This document shows positions 34,688 through 43,937 of a stretch of 64,000 bases of DNA, one piece after another (the first letter of the stretch is position 1; every line of letters begins with the position of its first letter). The stretch is taken from contig NZ_PZJW01000012.1 in the NCBI RefSeq assembly GCF_003206615.1, forward strand, positions 124,001-188,000. The letters run 5' to 3'. The notes below the pieces were generated by a model. The model ran no database searches. It was not told the origin of the DNA and saw only the letters and a program-made list of their open reading frames with translations. This DNA comes from Salinicola acroporae. GTDB lineage: Bacteria; Pseudomonadota; Gammaproteobacteria; Pseudomonadales; Halomonadaceae. Made by a program: the position numbers and the translations under genes.

Positions 34688-35500
34688 ATGTCCTATCTAC
34701 TCCCTGCCGAATTCACCACCAAGATGGTCGATGCCGGTGAATCCAAGATATTCATGTCCACCCGTGACACGATAATTCGCGCCTACATGGCCGGGGCGAT
34801 CCTGGCGCTGGCGGCGGCGTTTGCCATCACCATCACCGTGCAGACCGGCCAGCCACTGGTGGGCGCGATCCTGTTCCCGGTTGGGTTCGTGATGCTCTAT
34901 CTGATGGGCTTCGACCTGCTGACCGGAGTGTTCATGCTGACGCCACTGGCCCTGCTGGACCGACGTCAAGGCGTGACGCTCAATCGCGTGCTGCGCAACT
35001 GGGGCTGGGTGTTTCTTGGCAATCTGGGCGGGGCGCTGACCGTTGCCTTGATGATGGCGTTCATCTTCACCTACGGCTTCTCCATTGGCCCGGGCGTCGT
35101 GGGGGATAAGATCGCCGGGATCGGCGAATCGCGCACGCTGGGCTACGCCGAGTACGGCGTCGCCGGCTGGGCGACCATCTTCATCCGCGGCATGCTCTGC
35201 AACTGGATGGTCTCGATGGGCGTGGTCGGAGCGATGGTCTCGACCTCCGTCAGCGGCAAGGTGATCGCGATGTGGATGCCGATCATGCTGTTCTTCTACA
35301 TGGGCTTCGAGCACTCGATCGTCAACATGTTCCTGTTCCCCTCCGCGATGATCATGGGCGGCGGCTTCTCGGTCATGGACTACCTATGGTGGAACGAGAT
35401 ACCGACCGTGCTAGGCAACCTGGCCGGTGGGCTCGCCTTCACCGGACTCACGCTTTACGCCACCCACGTCAAGACCGGACCCAAGCGAGACCTGGCCTGA
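34688..35500 (+). CDS. nirC: Formate/nitrite channel family protein (NirC-like)
   Basis: 270 aa FNT-family pentameric channel with six membrane segments. The conserved first-loop segment LVGAILFPVGFVMLYLMGFDLLTGVF, the N-terminal half GNLGGAL motif and the MGFEHSIVNMFLFP segment after helix 5 are family hallmarks. In a nirBD setting it most likely moves nitrite, either importing it or venting excess. GAGGAAAGC precedes the ATG, 106 bases after nirD. Confidence 0.92.
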   Translation: MSYLLPAEFTTKMVDAGESKIFMSTRDTIIRAYMAGAILALAAAFAITITVQTGQPLVGAILFPVGFVMLYLMGFDLLTGVFMLTPLALLDRRQGVTLNRVLRNWGWVFLGNLGGALTVALMMAFIFTYGFSIGPGVVGDKIAGIGESRTLGYAEYGVAGWATIFIRGMLCNWMVSMGVVGAMVSTSVSGKVIAMWMPIMLFFYMGFEHSIVNMFLFPSAMIMGGGFSVMDYLWWNEIPTVLGNLAGGLAFTGLTLYATHVKTGPKRDLA

Positions 35501-35551
35501 ACAAGGCTTGACGTCAGCCGCGACACGAAAGGGATCCGATCAATACATGCC

Positions 35552-35572
35552 AGGGCATCCGCGGGATGCCCT
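35552..35572 (+). other. 9-bp hairpin between nirC and cynS
   Basis: Perfect stem AGGGCATCC-GCG-GGATGCCCT in the 100-base gap, without T-run. Probably an mRNA processing or stabilising hairpin. Confidence 0.45.
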
Positions 35573-35600
35573 ATCGACACCAAGATGGAGAGACTGACCC

Positions 35601-36041
35601 ATGGACAAGCTGGAAATGCACCACACGCTGATGGCCGCCAAGGCGCGCAAGGGATTGAGCTGGGAGTCGCTGGGCGAGATGACCGGTCACTCGCCGGTCT
35701 GGATCGCGTCGGCCTGCCACGGCATGAATAGTGCCTCGCCCGAAACCGCGCGCAAGATCGCCGATGCGCTGGAACTCGGCGACGACGTGGCGAGAGCCCT
35801 GGAGGCCTTCCCCACCAAGACGTGGGACGGGGCAATCCCCCAGGACCCGCTGATCTACCGGCTCTACGAAATCGTGGGCGTCTATGGTCCCACGCTCAAG
35901 GATGTCATTCAGGAGAAGTTCGGCGACGGCATCATGAGTGCCATCGACTTCGAGATGGAAGTCGAACGGGAAGAGAACCCCAAGGGAGACCGCGTCGTGG
36001 TTACCATGAGCGGCAAGTTCCTGCCCTACAAGAGCTGGTAG
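35601..36041 (+). CDS. cynS: Cyanase (cyanate hydratase)
   Basis: 146 aa decameric enzyme that turns cyanate plus bicarbonate into ammonia and CO2. The catalytic triad is visible as Arg87, Glu90 and Ser113, with the same spacing as Arg96/Glu99/Ser122 of E. coli CynS, and the N-terminal helical domain is complete. GGAGAGA precedes the ATG. It follows nirC in the nitrogen island, which suggests a role in nitrogen supply. The usual partner carbonic anhydrase (cynT) is not adjacent. Confidence 0.97.
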   Translation: MDKLEMHHTLMAAKARKGLSWESLGEMTGHSPVWIASACHGMNSASPETARKIADALELGDDVARALEAFPTKTWDGAIPQDPLIYRLYEIVGVYGPTLKDVIQEKFGDGIMSAIDFEMEVEREENPKGDRVVVTMSGKFLPYKSW

Positions 36042-36067
36042 TCGCGGGCTTTCGGCAATGCCGGAAC

Positions 36068-36102
36068 AAAAAAAGCCCGCGCAAGAGGGGGGATGCGCGG
36101 GC
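36068..36102 (-). terminator. Intrinsic terminator, minus strand (channel gene)
   Basis: GCCCGCGC / GCGCGGGC stem with a 12-base loop; on the minus strand it runs into seven T. It would end the transcript of the potassium channel gene and may also slow transcription leaving cynS. Confidence 0.85.
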
Positions 36103-36217
36103 GAGGCGGGGTGTTACTAGGAGACGCGACTCGAACGACTGCTGCAAAGCATCTGCATTCGATGAAAAGATATTAGCACCCTTATATTTTTCTGGCAATG
36201 GACTCTCCCAATCGAGC

Positions 36218-37027
36218 TCATCGATCCGCACTATCGCCACGCCCATGGCGCTCGGCCAGTTCCTGGCGATGGTCGTGCAGCTCCTGTCGCAACGAATCGA
36301 TCTCCTCCCGAAGCTCGCTCACCTGCTCGATCATATGGCGCATCATCCGCCGGTTGGCCTGATGCTGGCGTGACTCGGATTCACCCTGATCCTCGACGAA
36401 CAACGAGCTGACGTAGGCGGCGAAACTGCCGAACAGGCCGACGCCGCAGACCATCAGCATCACGGCAACCACACGTCCCATCGTCGTGACCGGATAGTAA
36501 TCGCCGTAGCCCACCGTGGTGACGGTCACCACCGCCCACCACAGCGCCTCCTCGGCGGTATTGATCGGACTGTGGGGATCCGGGGCTTCCACCATCAGCA
36601 CCGTCATCGCACCGAAAATCACCAGCAGCACGGTGGCGGTCGCGGCCGAAGCCAGCACGCCTTGGGCGCGATTGCGAAATAGCAGTTGCCAGATCAGCTC
36701 CAGCGATCGCAGCGCACGCAGCACGCGGATGACTTGAACGACTCGCACCAAGCGCGCCGCCTGTAGCCAGCCCGCGGGGATGCATGCCAGCAGATCCAGC
36801 CACCCCCACCGCATGTAGCGCCATTTGCTGGGCGCCCGGTAGAACCGCAGGCAGAAGTCGATGAAGAAGAAGAAGCAGACAAGGTAATCCAAGTAGCCGA
36901 AGAGCCGGCTGATCTCAGGAGGCACATCGAGGAATATATCGGCAAGCATGGCGCCAAGGACGTAGAAAGAGAGCGCCAGGATAAAAAACTGAAACGGCGT
37001 AACGTGTTCTTTCACGACGAGTCCCAT
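36218..37027 (-). CDS. Voltage-gated-type potassium channel
   Basis: 269 aa six-segment channel subunit. An S4-like helix with regularly spaced arginines spans residues 92-107 (RLVRVVQVIRVLRALR), and the pore loop holds the selectivity filter TVGYGD at 171-176 before the last membrane helix. The C-terminal 60 residues form a predicted coiled coil (HMIEQVSELREEIDSLRQELHDHRQEL) for tetramer assembly. No RCK domain is present. It stands alone. Function in osmotic or voltage homeostasis is inferred. Confidence 0.92.
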   Translation of the reverse strand: MGLVVKEHVTPFQFFILALSFYVLGAMLADIFLDVPPEISRLFGYLDYLVCFFFFIDFCLRFYRAPSKWRYMRWGWLDLLACIPAGWLQAARLVRVVQVIRVLRALRSLELIWQLLFRNRAQGVLASAATATVLLVIFGAMTVLMVEAPDPHSPINTAEEALWWAVVTVTTVGYGDYYPVTTMGRVVAVMLMVCGVGLFGSFAAYVSSLFVEDQGESESRQHQANRRMMRHMIEQVSELREEIDSLRQELHDHRQELAERHGRGDSADR

Positions 37028-37178
37028 TCACGTGAACAGCCCTCGCCGACAGCCATCGGGCCGCGGCGGGATCAGGGTGAATGACATTATCGGCGGTTCG
37101 GACGGTAAAACGCGAATCGTCTGGTTCGATGTGACATCAATCGCCACCTGGAGGCGGCGCTGGCGCGGCCTCCGGGTA

Positions 37179-37892
37179 TCACGCCGAGCAGGGGTTGGCG
37201 GCTTTCAATTGGGCGAAGTTGGTCACGAAGGTGTCCATCTTTTCCGCGTCGTAATCCTGCAGGCCGCTGATCACGAGCTTCTTGGAGCCGATCCCCACGT
37301 CGTGGCCGTTGCAGCTCATGCGAAACTCGAGATGCGCTTCCCCGCGCTTGCCTTTCACAGCCAGATTGGCACCGGCGAAGTCGAGATCCAGATCGCAGGG
37401 ATCGTGATCCTCGAGCGAGAACCCCATGCTGTCGTAGATCACCAGCGGACGCCGGGGGTTGAACATCACGCCCTTCTCCTCGAGCAGCGGCTTGAGGTAG
37501 TGCGGGAAATTGCGACCCGAGAAGGCGACGTAGCGACGGGTAAACGTCTCCACCGTGGAGGGGTCGCGGATCGTCCAGCCGCTGCGCTTGACGCTCAGAT
37601 ACCGCTTGCCGTTCTCGTCCACGACACTGACGGTGCCTGATTCATCCTCGAGGAAGCTCAGCGCCACGCGATCCCCCACCATGCCGCAAAAATGGAAGGT
37701 CATGTGCTGGGACAATCCATAGCGAGACAGGACCAGCGCAAACAGCAGGTCACCGGGGACACAGAAACGGCGCGCACAGGGGTCGTGAATCGGGTTGTAA
37801 TCACCCGCGATCTGTCGCGCGAACCGACTGGCCTGCTCCGCCGTGATACAGATGCGGTTCGCGTCGGTAGAATGGAACTCGTCGAGAAACAT
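37179..37892 (-). CDS. DUF3581 family protein
   Basis: 237 aa. Residues 14-33 (ITAEQASRFARQIAGDYNPIHD) carry the MaoC-like hot-dog hydratase signature, and the rest (FHFCGMVGD, LSVKRSGWTIRD, AFSGRNFPHYLKPLLEEKGVMFNPRRPLVIYDSMGF) matches the DUF3581 family of gammaproteobacteria, whose role is unknown. The ATG at 37892 begins the conserved region; the longer frame upstream is unlikely. Single gene, divergent from ychJ. Confidence 0.85.
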   Translation of the reverse strand: MFLDEFHSTDANRICITAEQASRFARQIAGDYNPIHDPCARRFCVPGDLLFALVLSRYGLSQHMTFHFCGMVGDRVALSFLEDESGTVSVVDENGKRYLSVKRSGWTIRDPSTVETFTRRYVAFSGRNFPHYLKPLLEEKGVMFNPRRPLVIYDSMGFSLEDHDPCDLDLDFAGANLAVKGKRGEAHLEFRMSCNGHDVGIGSKKLVISGLQDYDAEKMDTFVTNFAQLKAANPCSA

Positions 37893-38040
37893 AGGTGGTC
37901 GACCCACATGTCGAGTGACTTGGCGTTGGTTCTGGCTTGACGATGGTTCTGACAATCGGCGCCGCTCTTGTACCACAACTTCGCCTAAAGCGCAGTGCAC
38001 CATTAACATTCAGAGACAAATGATAGCGTAGTTTACCCAA

Positions 38041-38556
38041 ATGAATGTTCCAACCACAGTTACCGAAGCGCCAGGCGCCCTTCCCTGTCCCTGCGGCAGT
38101 GGCTGGTCGTACGATCGCTGCTGCGGGATCTACCATCGCCTGGAGAAATCCGCCCCGACGCCGGAGGCGCTCATGCGCTCCCGCTATACGGCTTTTGCGC
38201 TGGGCGGGCTGGGCAGCTATCTGATCAGCACCTGGGACCCCAGCGCGCTCGATCCGACCCTGACCAGTGCCTCGCTCGATCGGCGGGACCATCAATGGCT
38301 GGGACTCGAGATCGTCGACGCCCGCACCGCCGGCGCGAGGGCCACGGTCGAATTCAAGGCGCGCTCCCGTCCCCGGCATGCCGGCTCCGCCGGACCGGAC
38401 CAGATCCTTCACGAGCGCTCCCGCTTCCGCCGTCACCGCGGCGATTGGCGCTATGTCGATGGCATCATCGATCCACCGCCCGTCGATAGCCCGTCGCGCA
38501 ATGCCCCCTGTCCATGTGGAAGCGGCAAGAAAGCCAAACGCTGCTGCCTGCGGTGA
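38041..38556 (+). CDS. ychJ: YchJ family SEC-C motif protein
   Basis: 171 aa. Two SEC-C type zinc motifs lie at the ends: CPCGSGWSYDRCC near residues 16-28 and CPCGSGKKAKRCC at 157-169. The middle has the NTF2-like YchJ fold (LMRSRYTAFALG near 44, HERSRFRRHRGDWRYVDG near 123). The molecular role is not established in the family. Confidence 0.93.
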   Translation: MNVPTTVTEAPGALPCPCGSGWSYDRCCGIYHRLEKSAPTPEALMRSRYTAFALGGLGSYLISTWDPSALDPTLTSASLDRRDHQWLGLEIVDARTAGARATVEFKARSRPRHAGSAGPDQILHERSRFRRHRGDWRYVDGIIDPPPVDSPSRNAPCPCGSGKKAKRCCLR

Positions 38557-38713
38557 CACCGGCCCCGAGGTCAACCCGGTAAGCGAGTGGACCACACCCT
38601 GGCACCCCGCTACGCTTTTCTCCATCCGACGCACCGTCCGGGAGTTACCGGTGTGCCCACCCATTCATTCGCAGCGCCATGCCGCCGCGAGTTGCGAACA
38701 AGAAAGCAGGTGA

Positions 38714-39979
38714 ATGGAAATTTCCGATAGCGTCACCCATCTCTTCAGCCAGTCGCAGGAAGCGCTCGGCCAGTGGCTCCACATCCCTGGCTGGATCGTG
38801 CTGCCGGCGCTGATCCTCCTTGCCGCTGTCATCATCGATCTCGTGCTGTACTTCACGCTCAACCGGATGGAGCGTCGTCTTCGCGACTCGCCCCGCCGCT
38901 GGGACGATCCCATTCTCCATGGCCTGCGCCTGCCACTGCGCTGGTGGGTCTGGATCACGGCCTTGATGGTCGGCCTGGGCATCATCGGCGCGCACTTCGA
39001 GATCGAGCGACTGACGACCGTGTTCTCGCGTCTCGGCGCACTGATCACGCTCTTGCTCGTCGGCTGGGGCGGCATTCGCCTGTTCCGGCGGCTGGAGCAG
39101 CGGCTGGTGTTCCCGCCGGTCAATTGCCACGCCAAGCCCGTCGACCCGACCTCGGCATCGGCGCTGACCAAGATCGTCGGTGCCGTACTGATCGTCACGC
39201 TGCTGCTGATCGGGCTGCAGATTCTGGGCGTGTCGATGTCGAGCATCCTCGCGATGGGCGGGTTCGGCGGCCTGGTCATCGGCTTCGCCGCACGGGATGT
39301 CATCGCCAACTTCTTCGGTGGCATGGTGGTCCATCTGGACAAACCATTCGTGGTTGGCGACTGGATCCGCTCGCCCGAGCGCCAGATCGAGGGCATCGTC
39401 GAGGACATCGGCTGGCGCCTGACCACCGTACGGACCTTCGCCGGGCCGCCCCTTTATGTCCCCAATGCCTGGTTCAGCCAGATTTCGGTCGAGACCCCGA
39501 CACGGATGGTCAGCCGCCGCCTGTGGGAGACCATCGGCATCCGCTATCAGGATATCGGCAAGATCGAGAACATCACCCATGATATTCGCGAGCTGCTGCA
39601 GCAACACGAGGAGATCAATCAGGACGAGTTGATCACGGTCAATTTCGTCACCTACGGTCAGTACTCGCTGGACATCATGATCTACGCCTTCACCCTCGAA
39701 ACGGATTGGCAGCGATTCCACGAGATCAAGCAGGGCATCCTGCTGAAGATTCGTGACATCATCGACCAGCATGGCGCCTGTTTGGCCCTTCCGGCATCTC
39801 GGCTCTATCTTCCCGAAGGCCTGGATCGCGAGGATGGCAAGCGAGACGGGACCCAAGGGGATCGTGAGCGAAAACCGGATGACAGCGACGACGGCGCCTC
39901 GCGATCCTCCAGCGGTAGACGTCACCCCTCCAGGGCCCCGGGGCCCAGCGACGACTCCGAGGGAGAGGGCGACGCTTGA
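38714..39979 (+). CDS. Mechanosensitive ion channel family protein (MscS)
   Basis: 421 aa with about four membrane segments. The pore-lining helix and beta domain are recognisable at residues 180-220 (GFGGLVIGFAARDVIANFFGGMVVHLDKPF), followed by the EGIVEDIGWRLTTVRTF region. The last 45 residues are charged, low-complexity (DREDGKRDGTQGDRERKPDDSDDG) and probably disordered. The start follows an AGGTGA site. Likely releases solutes on hypo-osmotic shock. Confidence 0.93.
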   Translation: MEISDSVTHLFSQSQEALGQWLHIPGWIVLPALILLAAVIIDLVLYFTLNRMERRLRDSPRRWDDPILHGLRLPLRWWVWITALMVGLGIIGAHFEIERLTTVFSRLGALITLLLVGWGGIRLFRRLEQRLVFPPVNCHAKPVDPTSASALTKIVGAVLIVTLLLIGLQILGVSMSSILAMGGFGGLVIGFAARDVIANFFGGMVVHLDKPFVVGDWIRSPERQIEGIVEDIGWRLTTVRTFAGPPLYVPNAWFSQISVETPTRMVSRRLWETIGIRYQDIGKIENITHDIRELLQQHEEINQDELITVNFVTYGQYSLDIMIYAFTLETDWQRFHEIKQGILLKIRDIIDQHGACLALPASRLYLPEGLDREDGKRDGTQGDRERKPDDSDDGASRSSSGRRHPSRAPGPSDDSEGEGDA

Positions 39980-40006
39980 TCCAGGTCCCCGCAAGGATTA
40001 CGCGGG

Positions 40007-41506
40007 CTAGGGCCCGCCACGATAAGCTAGCGCGCACCAGGCATCGCTCAGCCAGCGGCCAGCCGCGGCGATCTCGATGTCGGTCGCACCGGCATAGCCC
40101 AGTACCAGGCCTGGCCGTGCGGGGGCGCGCAGGAAATAGCGTGACAGCGGCGACAGCAGAATCCCCGCCTGCTCCGCCCGAGCGACCAGTTCGGCTTCCA
40201 GCGCCGGGCTCTCCAGCTCGGCGACCAGGTGCATGCCGGCCGTTCCCGCAGACAGTCTGAGACCGCTCGCCACGGCCGGCGCCAACGCTTGACGCAGTGC
40301 AGTCTGGCGTTGCCGATAGAGCTCCCGCATCCGTGAGACGTGGCGCGCGAAATGCCCTTCGGTAATGAACGTCGCCAACGCGGCCTGGGCCACGTACTGG
40401 CCTTCACGGTGGAGCCGAGCATTGGCCCGCCGAAACGGTTCGACCAGCAGGTCCGGCAGCACCAGATAACCCAGTCTCAATCCGGGATACATCACCTTGC
40501 TGAAGGTGCCCACGTAGATGACCGGCGCGTCGTCGACGAGCCCCTGAAGCGAGGCGATCGGCGCGCTGGCATAGCGGAACTCACTATCGTAGTCGTCCTC
40601 GATGATCCAGGCGCCGTGACGCTGGGCCGCCTCGATCAGCGACGTGCGTCGCTTGAGACTCATCGTCACGCCGCTCGGATACTGGTGCGAGGGCGTCACG
40701 TAGATCAGGCGAGGCGTCGCCACCGAGGACGCCAGGGCCGCGATCGCCATGCCCTCGTCATCCACCGGGACCGGCACGATGTCGAGCCCGGCGGCGAGGA
40801 AGCTGGCGTGCGCACCGCCGTAGCCCGGCTCCTCCATCCAGACCGCCTCCCCCGTATCGGCAAGCAACCGGGCGATCAGTTCGAAGCCCTGCTGGGCACC
40901 CTGGGTGACCAGGACCTGATCGGGCCGACAGCGTACCGATCGCGACAGCCGCAGATAGTCGCAGAGCGCCTCGCGAAGTGCCGGCACGCCTCCCCGGTGC
41001 TGATAGTCGTGCCACGCCAGCGGTGCCTGCTGTTGATGACGACGCAGCAGTCGCTGCCAGCGCTCACGCGGGAACCGGTCGAGTGCCGGCACCCCAGGTG
41101 CGAAGGCGGTGTGACGATCGCTCAGCAGGCCGCTGATATCGAGTATGCGCTGGCCCCGGGCGGAGAGTGTCGCCGATACCGCCAACCGCTCCGGCATTGG
41201 AGGTCTTCCCGCCGTGACCGCCGCGCCCCACTCGGCGACGAAGACACCCGCGCCGGGCCGAGTCTCGAGGAAGCCCTCGGCGGTCAATCGCTCGACCGCC
41301 CCCAGCACGGTATTGCGGCCCAGGCCGAGCTCGCGCGCCAGTTGCCGCGACGAGGGCAGTGCGCTACCCGGCCTGAGCTTTCCCTGCTGGATCCAATCCC
41401 GCAGCGACTGGTACAGGCGCTGGGTCAGGGTCAACGAAGAAGGCACGGCGAGACCCATCGTCAACGCTTCGACGATCCAAGGACGATGCACATTGGGTTG
41501 TGTCAC
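40007..41506 (-). CDS. MocR-type regulator (GntR winged helix fused to PLP aminotransferase fold)
   Basis: 499 aa. A GntR helix-turn-helix (LYQSLRDWIQQGKLRPGSALPSSRQLARELGLGRNTV) fills residues 30-70, and a fold-type I aminotransferase domain fills 130-495, with the PLP lysine in YVGTFSKVMYPGLRLGY near 330. Such regulators sense PLP or amino compounds rather than catalyse. The GTG at 41506 is chosen for the AGGGGA site 5 bases upstream. It is divergent from a six-gene cluster, the presumed target. Confidence 0.92.
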   Translation of the reverse strand: MTQPNVHRPWIVEALTMGLAVPSSLTLTQRLYQSLRDWIQQGKLRPGSALPSSRQLARELGLGRNTVLGAVERLTAEGFLETRPGAGVFVAEWGAAVTAGRPPMPERLAVSATLSARGQRILDISGLLSDRHTAFAPGVPALDRFPRERWQRLLRRHQQQAPLAWHDYQHRGGVPALREALCDYLRLSRSVRCRPDQVLVTQGAQQGFELIARLLADTGEAVWMEEPGYGGAHASFLAAGLDIVPVPVDDEGMAIAALASSVATPRLIYVTPSHQYPSGVTMSLKRRTSLIEAAQRHGAWIIEDDYDSEFRYASAPIASLQGLVDDAPVIYVGTFSKVMYPGLRLGYLVLPDLLVEPFRRANARLHREGQYVAQAALATFITEGHFARHVSRMRELYRQRQTALRQALAPAVASGLRLSAGTAGMHLVAELESPALEAELVARAEQAGILLSPLSRYFLRAPARPGLVLGYAGATDIEIAAAGRWLSDAWCALAYRGGP

Positions 41507-41551
41507 TGGTCCCCTCGCTATTGCAACAACTGGCTCTTATCGAGGGACCAG
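41505..41551. promoter_or_regulatory. Candidate MocR operator in the divergent promoter
   Basis: ACTGGTCCC (41505-41513) and ACTGGCTCT (41529-41537) form direct repeats 24 bases apart, and CTGGTCCCCTCG is mirrored by CGAGGGACCAG (41541-41551). Direct TGGTCC-like repeats are common in MocR operators. Assignment is by position and pattern only. Confidence 0.45.
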
Positions 41552-41601
41552 CATGACGCCAGACTACTGCCAAGTCACGTCAATCCTGCTGGAAGCCCCC
41601 C

Positions 41602-42048
41602 ATGACCGACATCCGCATCGCCACCCACGAAGAGATCGACGCCATCGCGCCGCTGGTCGACGGCTACCGCCAGTTCTACCGACAACCAAGCGACCTCGAG
41701 GGTGCCCGGGCCTTTCTTGGCGAACGCAACCGGCGCGGAGACGCTCACCTGCTGGTGGCTTACGACACTGGCGATACGGCCGTCGGCTTCGCCCAGTTGT
41801 TCCCGATACCTTCGACGACCACCCTCGGCTCGCGCTGGATTCTCAACGACCTCTTCGTCGTCCCCGAGGCTCGTTGCCGCGGCATCGGCAGCGCCCTGCT
41901 GCAGGCCGCCAGGGAGCTGGCGTCAGAGCACGGCATTGCCCAATTGATGCTGCGCACCCAGGTCGAGAACGCCGCCGCCCAGTCCCGCTACCGCGCGCTC
42001 GGCTGGCAACGCGACGACGCCTTCCACACCTTTCTCTTGACTGTCTGA
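41602..42048 (+). CDS. GNAT family N-acetyltransferase
   Basis: 148 aa acetyltransferase. The CoA-binding loop is LFVVPEARCRGIGSALLQAA near residues 84-103, and the tail QSRYRALGWQRDDAFHTFLLTV closes the fold. First gene of the cluster facing the MocR regulator; substrate unknown. Confidence 0.88.
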   Translation: MTDIRIATHEEIDAIAPLVDGYRQFYRQPSDLEGARAFLGERNRRGDAHLLVAYDTGDTAVGFAQLFPIPSTTTLGSRWILNDLFVVPEARCRGIGSALLQAARELASEHGIAQLMLRTQVENAAAQSRYRALGWQRDDAFHTFLLTV

Positions 42049-42065
42049 ACCCCCGGGAGCTCTCA

Positions 42066-42515
42066 ATGACCGCGACCTCACTCGTACTCGATGTTCCGCC
42101 GGCTCGCCCCGAGCAGAGCGCTTCCGCCATGCGCGACAAGCTCAGGCTTCACACCGATGCCTGGGACCTGGCGATGGATCTCGCCAACGGCATCGAGGAG
42201 ATCATCGTCATCGATACCCGGCGTCACGATCACTACCTTGCCGGTCACATCCCTGGCGCGATCAGCCTCCCCCATGTCGAGATGACGGCAGAGCGATTGG
42301 CATCGCTGGACCGTTCGCGCGTCTACATCAGCTATTGCGACGGCATCGGTTGCAACGGCTCCACCTGGGGCGCCTTCAAACTCGCCAGCGCGGGGCTGAG
42401 GGTCAAGGAGCTACTCGGCGGACTGGACTTCTGGAAACGCGACGGTCATCCGGTTGCCACCGGCCCCAGTGCCGGCAATCTGCGAGACCATACACTCACC
42501 TCCTGTGGCTGCTGA
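42066..42515 (+). CDS. Rhodanese-like domain protein
   Basis: 149 aa single-domain rhodanese. VIDTRRHDHYLAGHIPGAISLPH at residues 48-70 and the active-site loop starting at Cys91 (YCDGIGCNGS) are visible; Cys96 and the C-terminal CGC provide further thiols. GGGAGC precedes the ATG. It probably carries a persulfide or has a redox role within the MocR-linked cluster. Confidence 0.88.
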   Translation: MTATSLVLDVPPARPEQSASAMRDKLRLHTDAWDLAMDLANGIEEIIVIDTRRHDHYLAGHIPGAISLPHVEMTAERLASLDRSRVYISYCDGIGCNGSTWGAFKLASAGLRVKELLGGLDFWKRDGHPVATGPSAGNLRDHTLTSCGC

Positions 42516-42523
42516 GACAGATC

Positions 42524-43273
42524 ATGAAACCGATCACCAATGCGTACGGCCAGCCCGTGGGCAGCGATATCCCGGACTGGCGCGAGCCACCTTTTCCGGA
42601 CCCGACCGTCCTGGAAGGACGCTTCTGTCGTCTGGAGCCGCTCGATCCAGGTCGGCATGCGCCATCGCTATGGCAGGCGTGGCAGATGCCCGACCCCGAC
42701 ATCGCCAACGATCGCGAGGCCAAGGCACGCTGGACCTACCTGGGCGGCCGTGCCTTCGACGATCGGGCGGGATGCGAGCGCTGGCTGGCGATGATGAGTC
42801 GCGACAGCGATCCGGTCTGCTACGCCATCATCGATCCGGCCGAGGATCGCGCCGTGGGCATGGCCACCTACCTGCGTATCGTTCCGGCCGACGGCGCGCT
42901 GGAGATCGGTCATCTCAACTTCTCGCCGCGCATGGCACGGACGCCGATCTCCAGCGAAGCGTTGATGTTGCTGATTCGACACGCGTTCGAGCTCGGCTAC
43001 CGTCGCGTGGAGTGGAAATGCGACGCCCTCAATGCGCCATCCCGACGCGCGGCCGAGCGGCTGGGTTTTCGTCTCGAGGGCGTCTTCCGCCAGCACCGGG
43101 TGGTCAATGGACGCAACCGCGACACGGCCTGGTTCTCGATCGTCGATGACGAGTGGCCGGCCATCCGCGAGCGCCATCGCCGCTGGCTCTCGCCGGGCAA
43201 TTTCGATGACGAGGGCCGCCAGCGCCAGTCGCTGGCCCAAGTGACGGCGGCCCTCTCTTCCGACGGAGGCTGA
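42524..43273 (+). CDS. GNAT family acetyltransferase, RimJ/RimL type
   Basis: 249 aa. The RimL-like start LEGRFCRLEPLDPGRHAPSLWQAW and the C-terminal NAPSRRAAERLGFRLEGVFRQH motif mark the acetyltransferase-3 group that modifies protein N-termini or small amines. It begins 8 bases after the rhodanese stop; the open frame extends upstream but overlaps that gene. Confidence 0.88.
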   Translation: MKPITNAYGQPVGSDIPDWREPPFPDPTVLEGRFCRLEPLDPGRHAPSLWQAWQMPDPDIANDREAKARWTYLGGRAFDDRAGCERWLAMMSRDSDPVCYAIIDPAEDRAVGMATYLRIVPADGALEIGHLNFSPRMARTPISSEALMLLIRHAFELGYRRVEWKCDALNAPSRRAAERLGFRLEGVFRQHRVVNGRNRDTAWFSIVDDEWPAIRERHRRWLSPGNFDDEGRQRQSLAQVTAALSSDGG

Positions 43274-43276
43274 ATC

Positions 43277-43924
43277 GTGTACCAACCGAATCCGTTTCGC
43301 CTCGACGATGCCGCAGCGGTGGAGAGAGCCATCGATCAGGCCCCGTTTGCGACCCTGATCACACCGGGACGCGACGGCGGCTTCGAGGCCGATCACTTGC
43401 CACTGCTGCTCGAGACCGCCGGCGGCGAGTCGACGCCTCGGCGGCTGCGCGGCCACATTTCCCGCGCCAATCCGCTGGCCGACACATCGGATGCCAAGGC
43501 ATCCACCATCCCGGCCTTGGCTATCTTCCATGGCCCGCAGGCCTATGTCTCCCCGAGCTGGTATCCGGCCAAGCGCGAGCACGGCAGGGTCGTCCCGACC
43601 TGGAACTATCAGGTCGTGCACGTCCACGGTCGCCTGCGCCTGGTCGACGATCCATCCTGGCTGCGCGAACTGACGGGCGCGCTGACCCGCCGCTTCGAAC
43701 GTGGTCGACCCGTTCCCTGGTCGATCGACGATGCGCCGGATGACTACATTGCGGGGATGTGTCGTGCCATCATCGGTGTCGAGCTGACCGTCGAGCGCAT
43801 GGAGGGCAAGCGCAAGGCGAGCCAGCACAAACCGAGAGAGGAGCGCGAGGCGATCTTCCAGGGCCTTCGCGGCGAGCACGGGCGTACTCTCGCCGACGCA
43901 ACGATTCTCAGCGGGATCGACTAG
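43277..43924 (+). CDS. FMN-binding negative transcriptional regulator family protein (PaiB)
   Basis: 215 aa flavin-split-barrel protein of the PaiB family. Visible: ATLITPGRDGGFEADHLPLLLE near 30, the HISRANPLA segment near 70 and PSWYPAKREHGRVVPTWNYQVVHVHG near 95-120. The start is GTG with GGAGG upstream, 3 bases after the preceding gene. In Bacillus PaiB represses sporulation and protease genes; a flavin-binding rather than DNA-binding role is equally possible here. Confidence 0.9.
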   Translation: MYQPNPFRLDDAAAVERAIDQAPFATLITPGRDGGFEADHLPLLLETAGGESTPRRLRGHISRANPLADTSDAKASTIPALAIFHGPQAYVSPSWYPAKREHGRVVPTWNYQVVHVHGRLRLVDDPSWLRELTGALTRRFERGRPVPWSIDDAPDDYIAGMCRAIIGVELTVERMEGKRKASQHKPREEREAIFQGLRGEHGRTLADATILSGID

Positions 43925-43937
43925 GAAGGAGGGTGCC